A stretch of 39,364 nucleotides of DNA, taken from NCBI GenBank assembly GCA_964501185.1, contig CAZCRT010000011.1:1-39364 (forward strand), read 5' to 3'. Positions within the stretch are counted from its first letter, which is position 1; the number at the start of each line of letters is the position of its first letter. The position numbers were made by a program, and so were the translations under genes. The notes under the pieces are model-generated. The model worked only from the letters and a program-made list of their open reading frames with translations, did no database searches and had not been told where the DNA came from. The DNA comes from BS150m-G50 sp964501185 [NCBI: uncultured Bacteroidia bacterium]. GTDB lineage: Bacteria; CAIWAD01; BS150m-G50. Of this stretch, positions 8,797-16,266 are shown one piece after another.

Positions 8797-8832
8797 TACA
8801 AAAACAAAAGCGACCCCATGAAAGGAGTCGCT
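8797..8832 (-). terminator. Intrinsic terminator after recA
   Basis: On the minus strand a 9-bp stem (AGCGACTCC paired with GGGGTCGCT, one G-U pair) with loop TTTCAT is followed directly by TTTGTTTTTGT. It lies about 40 nt after the recA stop codon. This ends the pgsA-recA transcription unit and separates it from the aminotransferase-pckA operon. The remaining part of this 296-nt gap, upstream of the aminotransferase, contains an extended -10-like TGTATAAAA near 8708-8715 but no convincing -35. Confidence 0.9.
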
Positions 8833-8872
8833 ATCTGTTTCTTATGTTCTATCGGAAAAGTGTTAAGGTCAA

Positions 8873-9934
8873 TCAGCTTTTCGGAGTCACCTCTTTCTTC
8901 TCTTCCGGTTTATCTTTTTCTTTTGCTGCCGGTTCTGGCAACAGCCCCAGTTTAATACGTACCTTCTCCTCCAGCTCAGCCAGGATATCTGTATGTTCAA
9001 TCAGGAAGCGACGCACATTCTCCCTGCCCTGCCCCAGCTGTTCATCCTGGTACGAGAACCAGGTACCACTCTTGCGAACGATTTCATTCTGCACAGCCAG
9101 ATCCAGCAGGTCACCAACATGTGAAATCCCCTGGCCATAGAGAATATCGAACTCCGTCTGCCGGAATGGAGCGGCCATCTTGTTCTTGACCACCTTGACT
9201 CGTGTACGGCTGCCTATCAACTGGTCACCACTTTTGATGTTCTCAATACGGCGAATTTCCATCCTGAGTGAGGAGTAGAACTTGAGTGCGTTACCGCCTG
9301 TAGTTGTTTCCGGATTGCCAAACATCACTCCGATCTTCATCCGGATCTGGTTGATGAAGATCAGGCTGGTACGTGACTTGGCAACAACGCTGGTTAACTT
9401 GCGCATCGCCTGCGACATCAGGCGTGCCTGCGTCCCAACATGATGGTCACCCATCTCCCCCTCGATCTCGGTCTTCGGTACCAGCGCAGCTACCGAATCC
9501 ACCACAACCACATCGAGGGCATTACTGCGGATAAGCCGTTCAGCTATCTCCAGTGCCTGCTCACCATAGTCCGGCTGCGCTACCAGCAGGTTATCTGTAT
9601 CCACGCCCAGATTACGGGCGTAAATAGGATCGAGTGCATGCTCCGCGTCAATAAACGCAGCGATACCACCTGCTTTTTGTGCTTCTGCCACTACATGCAG
9701 TGTAAGGGTAGTTTTACCCGAAGATTCCGGACCATATATTTCAACGATTCGGCCGCGTGGCACACCACCGATACCGGTGGCACTGTCCAGCGAGATAGAA
9801 CCGGTGGAAATTGCAGCTACCTTCACCCTGGCACCTTTATCACCAAGGCGCATTATTGATCCCTTGCCATATTCACGCTCAATTGTGGTCAGCGTGTTGG
9901 ACAGGACTTTCTTTCGATCAGAACTCTGACCCAT
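8873..9934 (-). CDS. recA: Recombinase A
   Basis: RecA forms ATP-dependent filaments on single-stranded DNA, drives strand exchange and triggers LexA-type cleavage. The 353-residue product has the Walker A loop GPESSGKT (68-75), the Walker B strand [12 protein letters not shown], and the L2-region segment around [16 protein letters not shown]. Its C-terminal tail is acidic and lysine-rich, as in many RecA proteins. An upstream in-frame ATG exists at 9949, but the ATG at 9934 follows GAAAGGAAATACC and gives the expected N-terminus, so it is chosen. It follows pgsA-pgpA-cinA-thpR, the conserved cinA-recA neighbourhood. I saw no clear LexA box of either the CTGT-N8-ACAG or the GAAC-N4-GTTC type in the 180 nt upstream. 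Confidence 0.98.
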   Translation of the reverse strand: MGQSSDRKKVLSNTLTTIEREYGKGSIMRLGDKGARVKVAAISTGSISLDSATGIGGVPRGRIVEIYGPESSGKTTLTLHVVAEAQKAGGIAAFIDAEHALDPIYARNLGVDTDNLLVAQPDYGEQALEIAERLIRSNALDVVVVDSVAALVPKTEIEGEMGDHHVGTQARLMSQAMRKLTSVVAKSRTSLIFINQIRMKIGVMFGNPETTTGGNALKFYSSLRMEIRRIENIKSGDQLIGSRTRVKVVKNKMAAPFRQTEFDILYGQGISHVGDLLDLAVQNEIVRKSGTWFSYQDEQLGQGRENVRRFLIEHTDILAELEEKVRIKLGLLPEPAAKEKDKPEEKKEVTPKS

Positions 9935-10042
9935 GGTATTTCCTTTCATTCTGCTTTACTTCTGTGCTTGAACCAGCCCTATGGTCACACAGATGAAACA
10001 GTATGTCCGGTACGGATTATCACCCGGCCGACCACACTACAC

Positions 10043-10060
10043 GCCGTCGGAAGCGACGGC
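10043..10060 (-). other. Short perfect hairpin in the thpR-recA gap
   Basis: GCCGTCG pairs with CGACGGC around a CTTC loop on the minus strand, a 7-bp GC-rich stem about 110 nt upstream of the recA start. No U-tract follows. It could be a weak terminator, an RNase processing site or an mRNA-stability element that sets recA apart from the upstream operon. Confidence 0.5.
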
Positions 10061-10114
10061 CAGTTAATAAACAAAACCGCTGTGAATTATGAAAATGAAT
10101 TCCAGATCGTACCG

Positions 10115-10690
10115 TTATCCGGTCGATGTTTTCAACATATGGCTTGAGATAACGCGGTAGCAAGCACCTTCAGGAAGAAGGGTTGACTGGATCAGCTGGA
10201 TGGATTCTACCACAAATGGTGATTCCTCGGGCAATTCCGCCTCAAGAAAATTATCTGCCATTTTCTGCTCACCCCGCTTCACCCGTCCCAGCGTAATGTG
10301 AGGTTTAAATGCCTTTTCCGCTGACGGAAAACCAGCGCTCGACAACTCATCTTCCAATGTTGCTGCCAGCTGTTCCAGTTGTATCACATTTCCCGCCAGA
10401 CCCCACCAGAGCACCCGTGGCATACCTTTCTGCCTGAACAGGCCTGGTGATTGCGGATACAGCTCAAGCACGGTATAACTGTCCACCACCCGCTCCAGAA
10501 TCAGCTGCAAATCTTCAAGACGTGCCAATTCAGTATCGCCCAGGAATTTCAGTGTCAGATGCATCGCCTCCGGCCTTACCCAGGCCACACGATGGCGCTC
10601 CTCAATTGTACCATGTCCCATTCGACTCAGCTGTTCGCATATCTGGCGTGGAATATGTATGGCAACAAACAGGCGCAACTTATCCCTCAT
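10115..10690 (-). CDS. thpR: RNA 2',3'-cyclic phosphodiesterase (LigT / 2H family)
   Basis: This is a 191-residue 2H phosphoesterase. Both signature H-x-T motifs are present: HLTLKFLG (about 44-51) and PHITLGR (about 149-155); the two histidines and threonines act on cyclic phosphates. In E. coli the enzyme opens 2',3'-cyclic phosphates on RNA to 2'-phosphates and can ligate tRNA halves in vitro; the physiological role is uncertain. The start overlaps the cinA stop by 4 nt. The placement between cinA and recA is a recurring neighbourhood in many phyla, so co-transcription with DNA-repair and phospholipid genes is likely but need not imply a shared function. Confidence 0.92.
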   Translation of the reverse strand: MRDKLRLFVAIHIPRQICEQLSRMGHGTIEERHRVAWVRPEAMHLTLKFLGDTELARLEDLQLILERVVDSYTVLELYPQSPGLFRQKGMPRVLWWGLAGNVIQLEQLAATLEDELSSAGFPSAEKAFKPHITLGRVKRGEQKMADNFLEAELPEESPFVVESIQLIQSTLLPEGACYRVISSHMLKTSTG

Positions 10691-11931
10691 GCTGCCTGCC
10701 AGCGATTTGTATCACGAAGATGATGAAAGAGCATAGCCAGGGCAGTTCCGGCCGCCTGCAGCCTGTTAGTTCCCCGATCACCGTCGAACAGCTTACCGCT
10801 GGAGCGCACTTCACCGTCAACGGCAAGTGCATGCCAGACAGTACCGACCGGTTTTTCCGCCGCTCCACCTGTGGGGCCGGCAACGCCGGATATTGCCAGT
10901 CCGAAATCTGCCTGTAAACGCTCCCTCACCTGTATGGCCATGCTTTCCACAACCTGTTGTGAGACAGCACCATGATTTTCCAGTACATCTGCATTAACAC
11001 CGAGCAGATTGGATTTCTGTGAGTCGCTGTAAGTAATCACACCACCAGGATAAACCTGCGAGGAGCCTGGAACAGCTGTCAGCATCTGCCCCAGCAAACC
11101 ACCGGTACAGGATTCCGCTGTAGCCAGAGTTAACTTCCTGTGTGACAGGTTAGCAATAATTGCTTCTGCGAGCGTCGCACCAGCAGTACTTACCAGGTAG
11201 GGAGACAGTAACGACTGAAGCGTTCCTGAAGCATCCGGTGCCGGGTTGCGCACCTCCAGCAGGTGCCCCTGCAGCGACGGGAGAAACGCCACTTCACCCA
11301 ACATTTTCAATTGCAGGTGGCTCGTAATCAGGTCGTAGAGAGCTGACTCACTGATCCCGACCAACCGCAGGCTGATTACTGGTTGTGGTTGAACCTGCCA
11401 GCGCTCCTGCAGTAGTGGTATGACCTGTTCGAGGAGCATTGTCTCCATCTCAAAAGGGACTCCCGGCAACGCAAGCCAGAGTTTACCCTCCCTTTCAATA
11501 ATATGCCCCGGAGCTGTACCTGAACGATTCGGTAACAGACCGCCATCTTCCAACCGCAGAAACTGGGTACGATTGCTATCGGTCATTTCTCGACCACGGC
11601 GCTTAAAAAACCGTTCTACCCGTTCTCGCTGACCAGTATCCTCCACCAGTCTGGTTCCGAAGAACTCTGCCAGCAGTGGCAGCGTCATATCATCGGAAGT
11701 AGGCCCCAGGCCACCGGTAGTAATGACCAGATCATGGTTCAGCCATTGTTGTTTGAAAACGTGATACATATTCTCACGCTCGTCACCTACCATGATGGAA
11801 GTGTTAACCTGATAACCGGTTTTCGTCAGGGAGTTGTGAATGAAAGTAGCATTACTGTTGGCCCGGGTCCCACGCAACAGTTCGTCGCCGATACAGATCA
11901 GGGAAATGCGGGGAAAGGCTGTCGCACTCAT
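10687..11931 (-). CDS. cinA: CinA family protein, nicotinamide-nucleotide amidohydrolase / ADP-ribose pyrophosphatase
   Basis: The 414-residue product has the two-domain layout of full-length CinA. The N-terminal MoaB/MogA-like COG1058 domain (about 1-170) carries SLICIGDELLRG at the start and TTGGLGPTSDDMT at about 71-83. A linker follows, then the C-terminal PncC-type amidase domain (about 250-405) with TAESCTGGLL and ISGVAGPTGG, the serine and lysine region that deamidates nicotinamide mononucleotide. The enzyme recycles NMN to NaMN in pyridine-nucleotide salvage. The start overlaps the pgpA stop by 4 nt and the stop overlaps the thpR start by 4 nt, so all three are coupled. The cinA-recA proximity is widely conserved and historically linked to competence. 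Confidence 0.95.
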   Translation of the reverse strand: MSATAFPRISLICIGDELLRGTRANSNATFIHNSLTKTGYQVNTSIMVGDERENMYHVFKQQWLNHDLVITTGGLGPTSDDMTLPLLAEFFGTRLVEDTGQRERVERFFKRRGREMTDSNRTQFLRLEDGGLLPNRSGTAPGHIIEREGKLWLALPGVPFEMETMLLEQVIPLLQERWQVQPQPVISLRLVGISESALYDLITSHLQLKMLGEVAFLPSLQGHLLEVRNPAPDASGTLQSLLSPYLVSTAGATLAEAIIANLSHRKLTLATAESCTGGLLGQMLTAVPGSSQVYPGGVITYSDSQKSNLLGVNADVLENHGAVSQQVVESMAIQVRERLQADFGLAISGVAGPTGGAAEKPVGTVWHALAVDGEVRSSGKLFDGDRGTNRLQAAGTALAMLFHHLRDTNRWQAA

Positions 11932-12377
11932 CCCAGCAGGATCCGCGCCAGCAGAAGGATCAAACCGCCGGCCAGTCCGGCGAGCAGGTCGTCAACCATC
12001 ACACCCCAGCCACCACCGAGGCGCTGGCTACGATCAATAATCCCGGGTTTGACGATATCCAGCAGGCGAAACATCAGGAATCCTGCCAGCAACCACCACC
12101 ATCCTGTAGCACCTGCAATCAGCAGTGTCACCCATTGCCCGACAACTTCATCGATAACACAGCGCCCGGGATCCTCACCCCATTCACGCTCAGCAGATGC
12201 AGCGGCAATAACACCGGCCAGAAACACTGTCAGCAGCAGGAGCAGTTGCCAGATCAGTGGCCAGCGGCAGGTAAGAAGAAACAGTGCGATACCTGGCAGG
12301 CTGCCATAAGTCCCGGGAGCACCGGGAATATACCCGAGACCCAGTCCGGTAACGAAGATTCTTGAAAGCACTTTCAT
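11928..12377 (-). CDS. pgpA: Phosphatidylglycerophosphatase A
   Basis: This integral inner-membrane enzyme dephosphorylates phosphatidylglycerophosphate to phosphatidylglycerol. The 149-residue protein shows the family's motifs: GYIPGAPGTYGS near the N-terminus, DPGRCVIDEVVGQ (about 69-81), FRLLDIVKP (about 103-111) and the final VDDLLAGLAGG. The acidic residues bind the metal. Four hydrophobic stretches would be membrane segments. Its ATG shares one base with the pgsA stop (TGATG), and its own stop overlaps cinA. The two consecutive phosphatidylglycerol-synthesis steps are therefore encoded by adjacent, coupled genes. Confidence 0.93.
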   Translation of the reverse strand: MKVLSRIFVTGLGLGYIPGAPGTYGSLPGIALFLLTCRWPLIWQLLLLLTVFLAGVIAAASAEREWGEDPGRCVIDEVVGQWVTLLIAGATGWWWLLAGFLMFRLLDIVKPGIIDRSQRLGGGWGVMVDDLLAGLAGGLILLLARILLG

Positions 12378-13021
12378 CAGTTGTCCAGTTTCCTGTTCGC
12401 CCGACTTCGATAAGTACCCTCCCGGCGGGGAGCGAGTATGTTTATCCGTAAGTTGATTATTCCGGAGATGATTGTCACGATAGCAGTCAACCAGGCAAAG
12501 ATGTAAACCATGAATCTCATGCCACTATTGCCGAGACAGCTGAAACCGCTTCCCCATAATTCTACCATGTCAGGTGCTTCAATCAACAGCAGTGTCAGTG
12601 CGACAAAAAGAAATTGCAGCATGGTTTTCCATTTACCGGTAATTGTCGTCTTCAGGGGGGACTTATAATAGAAGGCGCGTATACCGTAAATCGCTACCAG
12701 CATTTCAATAACCAGTATTACCCAGATCAGTTGAATGGTAGTGGTGTGCCAGTGACCGAATTCTCCCCGGTTCAGGAAGGCGAACAGAACAGAGATGTTC
12801 AGAAATTTGTCTGCCAGCGGATCAGTCAGACGTCCGAATTCCGATTCTTCATTCCAGCGCCGGGCAAGGTAACCATCCAGAAAATCACTGATGGCAGCCA
12901 CTATGAAAATCAGCAATGCCACAAGCCGCATTGCCGGACTCTGGCTGAGAAAGGCATTGAGGAAAAAGGGGATCAGAATGAAACGGAGTATCGTTAACAG
13001 ATTGGGGAAAGTTGTATACAT
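12377..13021 (-). CDS. pgsA: CDP-diacylglycerol-glycerol-3-phosphate 3-phosphatidyltransferase
   Basis: This membrane enzyme makes phosphatidylglycerophosphate, the committed step to phosphatidylglycerol and cardiolipin. The CDP-alcohol phosphatidyltransferase signature D-G-x2-A-R-x8-G-x3-D-x3-D is complete: it begins at DGYLAR (about 49-54), with G, D and D following in EFGRLTDPLADKF. The N-terminal NLLTILRFILIP is typical of PgsA. Several hydrophobic helices are visible over 214 residues. There is a short lysine- and arginine-rich tail. The Shine-Dalgarno is weak. It is the first gene of the pgsA-pgpA-cinA-thpR-recA run, after a 316-nt non-coding gap. Confidence 0.93.
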   Translation of the reverse strand: MYTTFPNLLTILRFILIPFFLNAFLSQSPAMRLVALLIFIVAAISDFLDGYLARRWNEESEFGRLTDPLADKFLNISVLFAFLNRGEFGHWHTTTIQLIWVILVIEMLVAIYGIRAFYYKSPLKTTITGKWKTMLQFLFVALTLLLIEAPDMVELWGSGFSCLGNSGMRFMVYIFAWLTAIVTIISGIINLRINILAPRREGTYRSRANRKLDN

Positions 13022-13337
13022 CTAATATCGACTTTCTCTGGATGTCTGTCAGAACTTGCTGTTGTATACTGTTAGCATATTTCCAAAAGGATCACACCCA
13101 CCTGAAAACTCAATGCGAACCTGTTAAAAGAGTGTACATCCTGCATTCATCATTTTCACATCTAATCTATGGAGACTTCAAAGAAGTTTCAACCAGAAAG
13201 GGACTTTTTAGTATCACCCTGTTACAATGGTGTGGTATACGACAAAGTGTGATTTTGTTCCAGGAATTGCTAAGTCAGGTTGTGTGACATTCAGCAACCG
13301 TCAGATTCTCCTGTAGATGAGGCCTGCCCAGAGCAGA
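13022..13337. other. Gap between recR and pgsA with no gene seen
   Basis: These 316 nt lie between the recR stop and the pgsA start. Short frames on the plus strand have no Shine-Dalgarno and no recognisable product. The part next to pgsA is A+T-rich and should hold its promoter, but I could not pick a convincing -35/-10 pair. No clear recR terminator was seen. Confidence 0.5.
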
Positions 13338-13940
13338 TCAAAGCTTTTCCCGACTGGAAAGGGAACGGGTGAGTGTCACAGAGTCTATGTAATCGAGATT
13401 GCTGCCCATCGGAATTCCTCTAGCGAGACGGGTAACATTGATACCCGATGGCTTCAGCAAACGGGCAATGTAGTTGGCTGTTGCTTCCCCTTCCACAGTG
13501 GGATTGGTAGCAACTATCACCTCCTGCACACCTTCCCTTACGCGGATTTCCAACTCCTCAAGATGTAAAGAATCCGGACCGATACCATCCAGTGGCGCTA
13601 TGACCCCGCCCAGAATGTGATACAAACCATGATACTCCCCACTCTGTTCGAGTACAAGGAACTCGGCGTAACTTTCAATAACACATATCTGACGCCGGTC
13701 ACGCTCAGGTGCCGTGCAGATCTCACATTCCCCTTCCTGCTCGGTAAGATTAAAACAGGTCGGACAAACCGTAACCTGCTCTTTAAGAGCGAGTAATGCC
13801 TGACGCAGGTTATCCAGATCCTCCCCGTTGCTCTGTGCGAGCATATGCAGCACGAGCCGTTGTGCAGTGCGACGACCGATACCCGGCAGGCGGGAAATCT
13901 CCTTGACAGCCTGTTCAATACTGGGTAGCGCATGTTTCAT
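13338..13940 (-). CDS. recR: Recombination mediator protein RecR
   Basis: RecR acts with RecO (and RecF) to load RecA at gaps. The 200-residue protein has an N-terminal helix-hairpin-helix (SRLPGIGRRTAQRL, about 16-29) and a C4 zinc finger with cysteines at 59, 62, 72 and 75. A Toprim domain follows, starting at ICVIES (about 85-90), with EVIVATNPTVEGEATANYI as its second half. The C-terminal TRLARGIPMGSNLDYID segment is diagnostic. It lies downstream of dnaX, as in many bacteria, but the usual intervening ybaB/ebfC gene is missing and replaced by a non-coding inverted-repeat element. Confidence 0.97.
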   Translation of the reverse strand: MKHALPSIEQAVKEISRLPGIGRRTAQRLVLHMLAQSNGEDLDNLRQALLALKEQVTVCPTCFNLTEQEGECEICTAPERDRRQICVIESYAEFLVLEQSGEYHGLYHILGGVIAPLDGIGPDSLHLEELEIRVREGVQEVIVATNPTVEGEATANYIARLLKPSGINVTRLARGIPMGSNLDYIDSVTLTRSLSSREKL

Positions 13941-13980
13941 CTAGATATCTCCTGGAAATTTCTCACCGAAACCCTAACAC

Positions 13981-14193
13981 AAAAAGATATCACCACGAAG
14001 ATCACGAAGCAGGATTGCACGACAACATTACTCTATCATACCAAGCGCAATAACTCTTAAACAGTATTGAACTATATAGTTCTTCACAGTTCTTATATGT
14101 TTGGTGACATCCGGTAAGTTCAAATTTTCCGTTTAGTAACATCTTTGTTCTTCGTGTCCTCGTGAAGCGTAGCACTTCGTGGTAACTCTTTTT
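13981..14193. repeat. Inverted-repeat (MITE-like) element between dnaX and recR
   Basis: The left end AAAAAGATATCACCACGAAG (13981-14000) matches the reverse complement of the right end (14175-14193), AAAAAGAGTTACCACGAAG, at about 17 of 20 positions. Internal CACGAAG units repeat next to both ends. The right end abuts the dnaX stop codon. The 213 nt encode no plausible protein; a 64-codon frame running through it is low-complexity and lacks a start signal. It resembles dispersed CACGAAG-type intergenic repeats seen in many bacterial genomes. Confidence 0.6.
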
Positions 14194-15953
14194 CAAAGCA
14201 ACCGCGTTTTAAAGCGCTCCTCCAGCAGCCGCAACTCCTCATGCTCCCCGCGCAGCTCCTTCCAGCGGGAGGAATCATCCAGATGCACCTGAACAGCAGT
14301 GACAATCCGCTCCTCCTCCGCAATTACACCCGGCTGTAATTCCAACTCCAAAGGTACCCGAAAGAACTCCTGCAGCCAACCCTGCACCTGTGGATGTCTA
14401 TCTTCCAGGGTCTGGCAGAGCAGCTTATTATCAGCGGGTATCTTCAGCAGGCAGCGGCTGCCCTCGATCCCTACCGGGGCTGTATCATGGAGAAATGCAC
14501 CCAGGAAAGGACTCTTTTTCACTGCCCGGGTCAGGAACTCCGCCCAGCCTGTACGCACAGTCTCCAGACTGAAGTGTTCATCCGCTAGCACCTGTGCTGC
14601 CCGTTTATCAGGAAACCGGTCAACTTCATCATCACGGACAGCCAGAGGTGGTGCTGGAGCAGCTTCAGTTTTTCTGCCACTGCTCTGCCCGGGGTCATCT
14701 ACAGATGTAGATTCTGGTGTAGAGGCTTCAGCAGATACAGTTGCGTTCCCGGAAACAGGTACCGGTGCGGTTGCCGGTGGAGGTGAAGTAATTACTTTTC
14801 GCTCAGCTTTTTTTTTTGCGGGTGAGGATGCTGTTCCACCATTGAGCAGTTGCTGCAGATCAATAGTGCGATCCATTTTTAGAAGCTTCATCGCGAGCAT
14901 TTCCAGATGCAGGCGGGGCTGGGCGCTGTTCTTCAGTGGATAAATCGCTTTGGTTACCAGATCCAGACTCCGCAACAGATCACCATCATCGAGGATAGCG
15001 GCAGTATCCGTATACTGCGAGCGGATATCAGCGGGCAGGTCCAGCAGTTCCGGATTGGCGCTCAGCTTGATGGTCAACAGATGTCGGAAGTGCTCTGCCA
15101 GCCCATGCAGAAACTCCACCAGATCGTATCCCTTGAAAACGAGGTCATGAACAAACTGCAGAGCGGCATCAAAGTCCCGATCCTGTATGATCTTCTGAAA
15201 TTGCAGAAACAGTTCCTGCTGGATCAACCCCAGGGTCTGCACCACCTGCTGTGAAGAGATGCTGCTACCTGAAAAGGAAATCAGCTGGTCCAACACAGAT
15301 TGAGCATCACGCATACTGCCGTCAGCTTTCCGAGCTACCAGGTAGAGTGAGTCCTCATCGATCTCCACCCCCTCCTCACCGCAGATAAATCGCAGTCTTT
15401 CAACCAGCTCCTGCAGTGGAATACGATGAAAATCGAACCGTTGACAGCGGGAGAGGATCGTCATCGGTACTTTGTGAATCTCGGTAGTGGCGAAGATAAA
15501 CATTGTTCTGGGGGGTGGTTCCTCCAGCGTCTTCAGCAACGCATTGAAAGCACCTGTAGAGAGCATATGCACTTCGTCAATGATATAGATCTTGTAATTA
15601 AATGTGGTGGGGCCGTACTGGATATTTGTACGCAGGTCGCGGATATCGTTGACACTATTGTTTGACGCACCATCAATCTCGATAACATCAAAGTTACTGC
15701 CATCCAGCAGCGACCGGCAACTGTCACACTTACCGCAGGGATCGGCCGTTGGCCCATCCTTGCAGTTCAGCGATTTGGCAAAGATCCGGGCGATAGAAGT
15801 TTTGCCGACACCACGCGGCCCGGTAAAAATATAGGCATGCGCTATGCGATCATGCGCGATGGCATTTACCAGCGTATGTGTCACATGATCCTGACCTGCT
15901 ACGTCGGCAAACTGCTGTGGTCTGAATTTGCGGGCCAGTACGAGATAAGACAT
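14193..15953 (-). CDS. dnaX: DNA polymerase III subunits gamma/tau
   Basis: This is the clamp-loader ATPase that organises the replisome. The 586-residue product has the Walker A loop GPRGVGKT (45-52) and zinc-binding cysteines at 64, 73, 76 and 79. The Walker B region is IYIIDEVHML, and the SRC box in ILSRCQRF is diagnostic of clamp-loader subunits. Domain III ends near residue 370. A Pro/Ala/Ser-rich linker (about 380-460) and a tau-specific C-terminal domain follow. The start has GAGGA 4 nt upstream. An A10 run at codons 379-382 is a likely frameshift or slippage site that would give a gamma form of about 383-387 residues. The preceding genes are the SRP RNA and tRNA-Ala; recR follows. The tRNA-SRP RNA-dnaX-recR order also occurs in Bacillus subtilis. 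Confidence 0.97.
   Translation of the reverse strand: MSYLVLARKFRPQQFADVAGQDHVTHTLVNAIAHDRIAHAYIFTGPRGVGKTSIARIFAKSLNCKDGPTADPCGKCDSCRSLLDGSNFDVIEIDGASNNSVNDIRDLRTNIQYGPTTFNYKIYIIDEVHMLSTGAFNALLKTLEEPPPRTMFIFATTEIHKVPMTILSRCQRFDFHRIPLQELVERLRFICGEEGVEIDEDSLYLVARKADGSMRDAQSVLDQLISFSGSSISSQQVVQTLGLIQQELFLQFQKIIQDRDFDAALQFVHDLVFKGYDLVEFLHGLAEHFRHLLTIKLSANPELLDLPADIRSQYTDTAAILDDGDLLRSLDLVTKAIYPLKNSAQPRLHLEMLAMKLLKMDRTIDLQQLLNGGTASSPAKKKAERKVITSPPPATAPVPVSGNATVSAEASTPESTSVDDPGQSSGRKTEAAPAPPLAVRDDEVDRFPDKRAAQVLADEHFSLETVRTGWAEFLTRAVKKSPFLGAFLHDTAPVGIEGSRCLLKIPADNKLLCQTLEDRHPQVQGWLQEFFRVPLELELQPGVIAEEERIVTAVQVHLDDSSRWKELRGEHEELRLLEERFKTRLL
14808..14817 (-). promoter_or_regulatory. A10 slippery run in dnaX (predicted gamma/tau frameshift or transcript slippage site)
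   Basis: The coding strand reads GCA AAA AAA AAA GCT at codons 379-383. Reading one base back gives AGC TGA, a stop after one residue. Reading one base forward gives CTG AGC GAA AAG TAA, a stop after four. Both shifted frames therefore end at once, exactly where domain III meets the tau linker. E. coli uses A AAA AAG ribosomal frameshifting and Thermus uses transcript slippage on a run of nine A at the equivalent place. Confidence 0.75.
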
Positions 15954-15961
15954 GATTCCTC

Positions 15962-15979
15962 AAAAAAAGAGGGGAGCAC
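15962..15979 (-). terminator. SRP RNA 3' terminator-like U7 tract
   Basis: The SRP RNA closing helix ends in CTCCCC and is followed by TC and seven T on the minus strand, so the RNA's own terminal stem doubles as an intrinsic terminator. The last T is followed immediately by the dnaX ribosome binding site GAGGA. Terminator read-through must set dnaX expression unless there is a promoter inside the RNA gene. Confidence 0.65.
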
Positions 15980-16064
15980 ACTGCGGCACATGAAGGTATT
16001 GCGTGCCGCTGCTACCTTCCGGTCCTGACGGAGTTTAACAATCCACCATTGCGCAGGGCTCCCC
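15971..16064 (-). ncRNA. ffs: Signal recognition particle RNA (small bacterial 4.5S type)
   Basis: The RNA component binds Ffh and targets nascent membrane proteins to the translocon. On the minus strand the hallmark apical domain is present: GTCAGGACC, a GGAA tetraloop, GGTAGCAGC. The molecule is closed by GGGGAGC at the 5' end pairing with GCTCCCC at the 3' end, giving a hairpin of about 94 nt without an Alu domain. It starts 2 nt after the 3' end of the tRNA-Ala gene, so it is probably cut out of a shared precursor. Exact ends are estimated from the closing helix. Confidence 0.95.
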
Positions 16065-16066
16065 AG

Positions 16067-16139
16067 TGGAGCTGAGCGGGTTCGAACCGCCGACCCCCAC
16101 GTTGCGAACGTGGTGCTCTCCCAGCTGAGCTACAGCCCC
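16067..16139 (-). tRNA. tRNA-Ala, anticodon CGC
   Basis: The 73-nt cloverleaf has acceptor arms GGGGCTG/CAGCTCC (one G-U pair), a D arm with GCTCAGCTGGGAGAGC, and an anticodon stem CCACG/CGTGG with loop TTCGCAA. The T arm contains GGTTCGAACC, and the discriminator is A. The anticodon CGC reads GCG alanine codons. The 3' CCA is not encoded, since CTGGGG follows, so a CCA-adding enzyme is required. The gene lies directly upstream of the SRP RNA gene. Confidence 0.96.
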
Positions 16140-16184
16140 ATAAGATTACAGCGTCCCTACCGGCTGTTTTCGCTGCGGAGAATT

Positions 16185-16212
16185 AATATAGAGGGAGTTG
16201 CCTGAGATGCAA
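16185..16212 (-). promoter_or_regulatory. Candidate sigma-70-type promoter for tRNA-Ala / SRP RNA
   Basis: On the minus strand TTGCAT is followed 16 nt later by TATATT (or 18 nt later by TATTAA). The -10 ends about 45 nt upstream of the tRNA. It lies between the end of the flagellar operon and the tRNA, where a promoter is needed. The assignment rests on consensus match only. Confidence 0.45.
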
Positions 16213-16219
16213 AGGTTAA

Positions 16220-16261
16220 GATACCATTGCCACAAAAAGCACAAAAAACAATACTGGTATC
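16220..16261 (-). terminator. Possible terminator hairpin after fliR
   Basis: On the minus strand GATACCA pairs with TGGTATC around a long U-rich loop, with a further TTG/CAA pairing inside. It starts 5 nt after the fliR stop codon and would end the flagellar operon. The T-runs are in the loop rather than after the stem, so this is not a textbook terminator. Confidence 0.4.
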
Positions 16262-16266
16262 GTCTA

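Noticed and set aside
9935-10114. LexA operator upstream of recA
   Set aside because: No CTGT-N8-ACAG or GAAC-N4-GTTC palindrome found; CTGT near TTCATC has no matching half-site.
14002-14196. 64-codon minus-strand frame between dnaX and recR, considered as a ybaB remnant
   Set aside because: It runs through the inverted-repeat element, has no Shine-Dalgarno and no YbaB-like pattern.
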